From Aquificales bacterium (GTDB lineage: Bacteria; Aquificota; Aquificia; Aquificales; QOAS01), in contig JALWDU010000046.1 in NCBI GenBank assembly GCA_027036735.1, forward strand, positions 1 to 38,706: 38,706 nucleotides of DNA. The letters are read 5' to 3'. The notes below the pieces were generated by a model, which saw nothing but the letters and a program-made list of their open reading frames with translations, was not told the origin of the DNA and searched no databases. This document shows, one piece after another, positions 35,360 through 38,706 of this stretch. Position numbers and translations under genes: made by a program. Position 1 is the stretch's first letter; each line of letters opens with the position of its first letter.

Positions 35360-36980
35360 ATCGCTCTTTAAATTTTTGGTATAACCTCCTCTCCCCCTCG
35401 CTCAATGCCGAAAGCATCCTCCTAAAGCTATCCAACTCTTCGGGAGTAGCCTCCCCCCTCTTTACCTTTTCCTCCAAATGGAGAAGTTTTTTGAAAGTTT
35501 CCTCCATAAGGGGTTTGTCGACCGCGAGTATATCCTTTGCGGCTTTAAACCTCTTTTCCAAACCTAGGGTATCCATTTCCAGAAGCCACTTTGGGAGTTT
35601 CTCCTTCCCGTCCCCCCTTAGAATCTCTTCCGCAATTTTCCGCGCTTCCGGTGAGAGGTTTACCGAATTCAAATCCACCCTTTCCTGAAGGTAGAGCAAG
35701 CCGAGCAGAAAATCTATCTCTTGGGGTGAGAGATTGGAGGGAGGTTCGACCCGCTTTATTGGAATAAACTTCCTCTTACCGAAAAGTTGCAAGCCGGTTT
35801 TATCGCGAAATTCCCTTTGCCACAGTTCCGCCTTAACGGGGTCGGAGATTTCCCTTACCAAATCCCTGTAAATTTGAAGGTAAGAATCCCGCTTCGCGGG
35901 GGGAGCTTTTAAAAAGGCTTCGATTAAAAGCTTCTCCAGGGGTTTCGCATCGCCCAACAATTTGCGGAGACCCCTGACCCCCTCCTTCAGGACAAACGAG
36001 TCGGGGTCTTCTCCGGGGGGAAGGGTAACCACATATATGTCCAAGGGAAACTTTAAAAGTCTTTTGGAGGCTTCCACAATAGCCTTTCTGCCCGCACTAT
36101 CCCCGTCGAATAGGAGGATAACCCTTTGGGTGAGTTTTGAAACCAATCTCGCGTGGTGAATGGTTAACGAAGTTCCCAAAGGGGCTACAGAATTGCCAAA
36201 CCCCACCGAATGCAACCTTATAACGTCGAAGTATCCCTCCACCAGTATCAAGAAGTTTTTATCCCTCAAGTAGTCTTTAGCCCTATCTATTCCGAAAAGG
36301 CTCTTCTCCTTTTGAAAAATCTCACTGTTTGGGGAGTTCTTGTATTTCGGCAACTCCCCCTTTAAAGACCTACCCCCGAAGGCGACAACCTTTGAAAGGG
36401 AATTCCTTATGGGAATGGTGACCCTTTCGTGGAAGAAATCCCTATATTTGCCGAAAGAGGTTCTGTAAAAGTGTTTGAGCTGGAGGAGTTCCTCGAAAAT
36501 CCCCTCCCGTTTGGCGAAATCCACACTCCCGTAACCGTTTCCCGCAAATCCCAAAGAGAAATCCCTAACAATGGATGGGGAAAATTTCCTCTCCTTTAGG
36601 AGAAAGTGCTTTGCCTCATCCGATTTTAACAATTCCTCCCTGTAGTATTCGTTAATCTTCCTCAAGGCGGTGTAATACTTCCCCTCCGCTTCCTCCGTTC
36701 CGAAATCGACTTCCAGATTAAACCTCTCCGCGAGCAGTTTGGCGGCTTCCAGATAGGAGATATTCTCGTATTCGGCGACAAACTTTATAACATCCCCTCC
36801 CTTACCGCAGCCGAAGCACTTCCAAATTTGGCGGGAGGGCGAAACGTAGAAGGAGGGGGTGCCATCGGGGTGAAAGGGACAACGGGTGGCGTAGGAATTC
36901 CCGACCCTTTTGAGGGGGAGGTATTCCGATATCACCTCCACTATATCGAGTTGTCTCCTTATCTCGTCGAAAACCGACAT
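35334..36980 (-). CDS. dnaG: DNA primase
   Basis: Zn finger RCPFHPDGTPSFYVSPSRQIWKCFGCGKGGDVI, GFAGNGYGSV, VEGYFDVI, GDSAGRKA. Confidence 0.97.
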   Translation of the reverse strand: MSVFDEIRRQLDIVEVISEYLPLKRVGNSYATRCPFHPDGTPSFYVSPSRQIWKCFGCGKGGDVIKFVAEYENISYLEAAKLLAERFNLEVDFGTEEAEGKYYTALRKINEYYREELLKSDEAKHFLLKERKFSPSIVRDFSLGFAGNGYGSVDFAKREGIFEELLQLKHFYRTSFGKYRDFFHERVTIPIRNSLSKVVAFGGRSLKGELPKYKNSPNSEIFQKEKSLFGIDRAKDYLRDKNFLILVEGYFDVIRLHSVGFGNSVAPLGTSLTIHHARLVSKLTQRVILLFDGDSAGRKAIVEASKRLLKFPLDIYVVTLPPGEDPDSFVLKEGVRGLRKLLGDAKPLEKLLIEAFLKAPPAKRDSYLQIYRDLVREISDPVKAELWQREFRDKTGLQLFGKRKFIPIKRVEPPSNLSPQEIDFLLGLLYLQERVDLNSVNLSPEARKIAEEILRGDGKEKLPKWLLEMDTLGLEKRFKAAKDILAVDKPLMEETFKKLLHLEEKVKRGEATPEELDSFRRMLSALSEGERRLYQKFKERFKPDSGGL

Positions 36981-37036
36981 AGGGGGGAGGTTAATTTTAT
37001 TTCCGTGGTTGGAAAGACATTAACCTTAACCCATTT

Positions 37037-37783
37037 ATGGAACTGCGAAGTCTGTTCGAAACCCACCGGGCGGTTGCCCTCTTTGGGGATAAACCCTTAG
37101 GTGTGAGAAGGGTAAACATCCCACCTCTGGAGGGTTTTGTGGGTGTAAACCGACAAAAGGAGCTGTTGGTCAAAAATACGAAAGCCCTTTTGGAGGGAAA
37201 GCCCTTTAACGACGTTCTCCTTTGGGGGAAGCGCGGGACGGGAAAGAGCTCCCTTATAAGGGCTATGCTGGGACTTTCCCCCTCCCTCCGATTGTTTCAG
37301 GTGGACAAAGACCGTGTTGAGTTTCTGTTTCAATTCTTCGACCTCGCCTGGGATTTGAGACACTTGAAGTTCCTCGTTCTGGTCGACGACCTCACCATTA
37401 CCGGCGAGGGGGAGAGGACAATACGTATATTGAAAACCCTGTTGGAGGGTTCGGTTTTCGAGAGACCCCCAAATGTGGCTATTTACGCCACCTCCAATAG
37501 GAAAAACCTGGCGCCCGACCAATATCTGGAAGGTGTCTATAAGTTCCCGCAGGAAGAGATTGAGGAAAGGTTTTCTTTGGTCGACCGCTTCGGGCTTAGA
37601 ATAGGCTTTACCGATTTCGGTCGCGGGGACTACCTTAGGGCTGTCGAGTATTACTGCAAACAATACGGTATCCCCTTCGGGGAAAGCGTTAAAGGGGCGG
37701 CGCTCGAATACGCCGCAGAAAGGGGATTTAGCGGACGAACCGCCCACCAGTTTGTCCGGTACTTCGCGGCCACACGTTTATAG
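37037..37783 (+). CDS. DUF815-family AAA ATPase
   Basis: GVNRQKELLVKNTKALLEGKPFNDVLLWGKRGTGKSSLI, LVDDLTI, VAIYATSNRKNL. Confidence 0.9.
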   Translation: MELRSLFETHRAVALFGDKPLGVRRVNIPPLEGFVGVNRQKELLVKNTKALLEGKPFNDVLLWGKRGTGKSSLIRAMLGLSPSLRLFQVDKDRVEFLFQFFDLAWDLRHLKFLVLVDDLTITGEGERTIRILKTLLEGSVFERPPNVAIYATSNRKNLAPDQYLEGVYKFPQEEIEERFSLVDRFGLRIGFTDFGRGDYLRAVEYYCKQYGIPFGESVKGAALEYAAERGFSGRTAHQFVRYFAATRL

Positions 37784-38706
37784 ACCCTTTTGAAGTTTTT
37801 CCCTCGCTATCTTCTTTCCCAACTCAACGCCCGGTTGTCCGAATGGATTTACCCCCAAAATCTGGGCGGCAGCTACCGTTGTCAGCATGTAGAGCATAAA
37901 CAGGTAGCCCAAATTAAAGGCGCTGTAGCGGTCAAGTTCTATGGAAACCACCGGTCTACCGGTTTGGATGAGTGCCTCTTTCGTCCCCTCGTAGAGGGCT
38001 TTGAAGATTTCCGAAACCTTTTTGTTTGCTATGTAATCGAAAATCTCCGTTTTTTCCGGTAAGACGGCATCCCACTTTATTTCCCTCGCCTTTACGAACT
38101 GGTAGACCTTGTCGTCGGGACCCTCCCTAAAGAGCTGAACGAGGGAGTGCTGGTCGACCGTGCCCAAAGCCTTTAAAGGGGTTTGCCCCTTACCCCCTTT
38201 GCCCAAACTTTCAGCCCACAGTTGGCTATACCAGAATGAAAAGGGAAACAGATAGTTTCCGTAAGCGAACATAACCGAGATATTCCTTCCCCCGTTTAGG
38301 TAATGTTCCATTTTGAACTTAGCCAACCTTATCGGTTCGCCGTCCTCCGATTGGTCTCTTAGAGCCTCGCGCGCACCCTCCCACAGCTCGTCTATATCGA
38401 AATCGGCGAAAAAGGAGGGCACCAAACCGGTGGAGGTTAAAACCGAAAATCTCCCATCCACATCGGAAGGTATTTCGAAAAACGCACACCCCAAAGATTG
38501 GGCAATACTTTCGAAATTTTTCCCCCTATCGCCGACAAAGATAACCCGTTCCTCCACCGAAAGGTTTCTTTTTCTAAGTTCCTCCAGTACAAGGTTTAGA
38601 AATACCACCGTCTCCAAAGTGGTTCCCGATTTGCTGACGAAACAGAAAACGGTATCACTCCAATCTATGGCGTCCAAAGTTTGCTTCACCAAGGTGGGGT
38701 CTATGT
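37778..38706 (-). CDS. pgi: Glucose-6-phosphate isomerase, 5'-truncated by window edge
   Basis: FCFVSKSGTTLETV, DVDGRFSVLTSTGLVPSFFADFDIDEL, GTVDQHSLVQLFREGP, NPFGQPGVELGKK; frame stays open to the window edge (IDPTLVKQ...). Confidence 0.95.
   Translation of the reverse strand, partial: IDPTLVKQTLDAIDWSDTVFCFVSKSGTTLETVVFLNLVLEELRKRNLSVEERVIFVGDRGKNFESIAQSLGCAFFEIPSDVDGRFSVLTSTGLVPSFFADFDIDELWEGAREALRDQSEDGEPIRLAKFKMEHYLNGGRNISVMFAYGNYLFPFSFWYSQLWAESLGKGGKGQTPLKALGTVDQHSLVQLFREGPDDKVYQFVKAREIKWDAVLPEKTEIFDYIANKKVSEIFKALYEGTKEALIQTGRPVVSIELDRYSAFNLGYLFMLYMLTTVAAAQILGVNPFGQPGVELGKKIAREKLQKGL

Noticed and set aside
37097-37747. 216-aa minus ORF antisense to the DUF815 ATPase
   Set aside because: No recognisable motifs; the sense strand has a clear P-loop ATPase.

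Overview
The window is a compact, mostly housekeeping stretch of a thermophile-like bacterial chromosome. An Aquificota/Desulfurobacteriaceae-type host is my inference from gene content and style, not something the sequence proves. I support about 45 coding regions, three tRNAs (Thr-CGT and Gly-CCC in tandem, Trp-CCA on the minus strand) and several regulatory sites. Recognised genes include rpmB (partial), prmA, tlyA, a split ATP synthase cluster (b', b, delta, alpha), dapA, inositol-phosphate synthase, folE, ispF, a CinA-like gene, murF, comEC, lpxD, queC, rlpA, dprA, ybeY, truD, upp, pncA, glnA, pstA, dnaG and pgi (partial). The most unusual region is 21.75-22.91 kb. It is an AT-rich gene desert holding a cas-less CRISPR-like mini-array (4 x 35 nt repeats, 3 spacers of 42-43 nt) with an atypical repeat 3' end. 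Directly upstream is a promoter-linked segment predicted to fold into three consecutive hairpins, one of which carries a 10-nt arm complementary (9/10) to the CRISPR repeat. A 14-bp inverted repeat caps the far end of the array. Other points of interest are a two-gene cassette of tiny membrane proteins directly behind tRNA-Trp, a CinA protein with a replaced N-terminus, an orphan pstA, repeated tail-to-tail gene overlaps, and a strongly recurrent CCCCGAAGGGG 11-mer.
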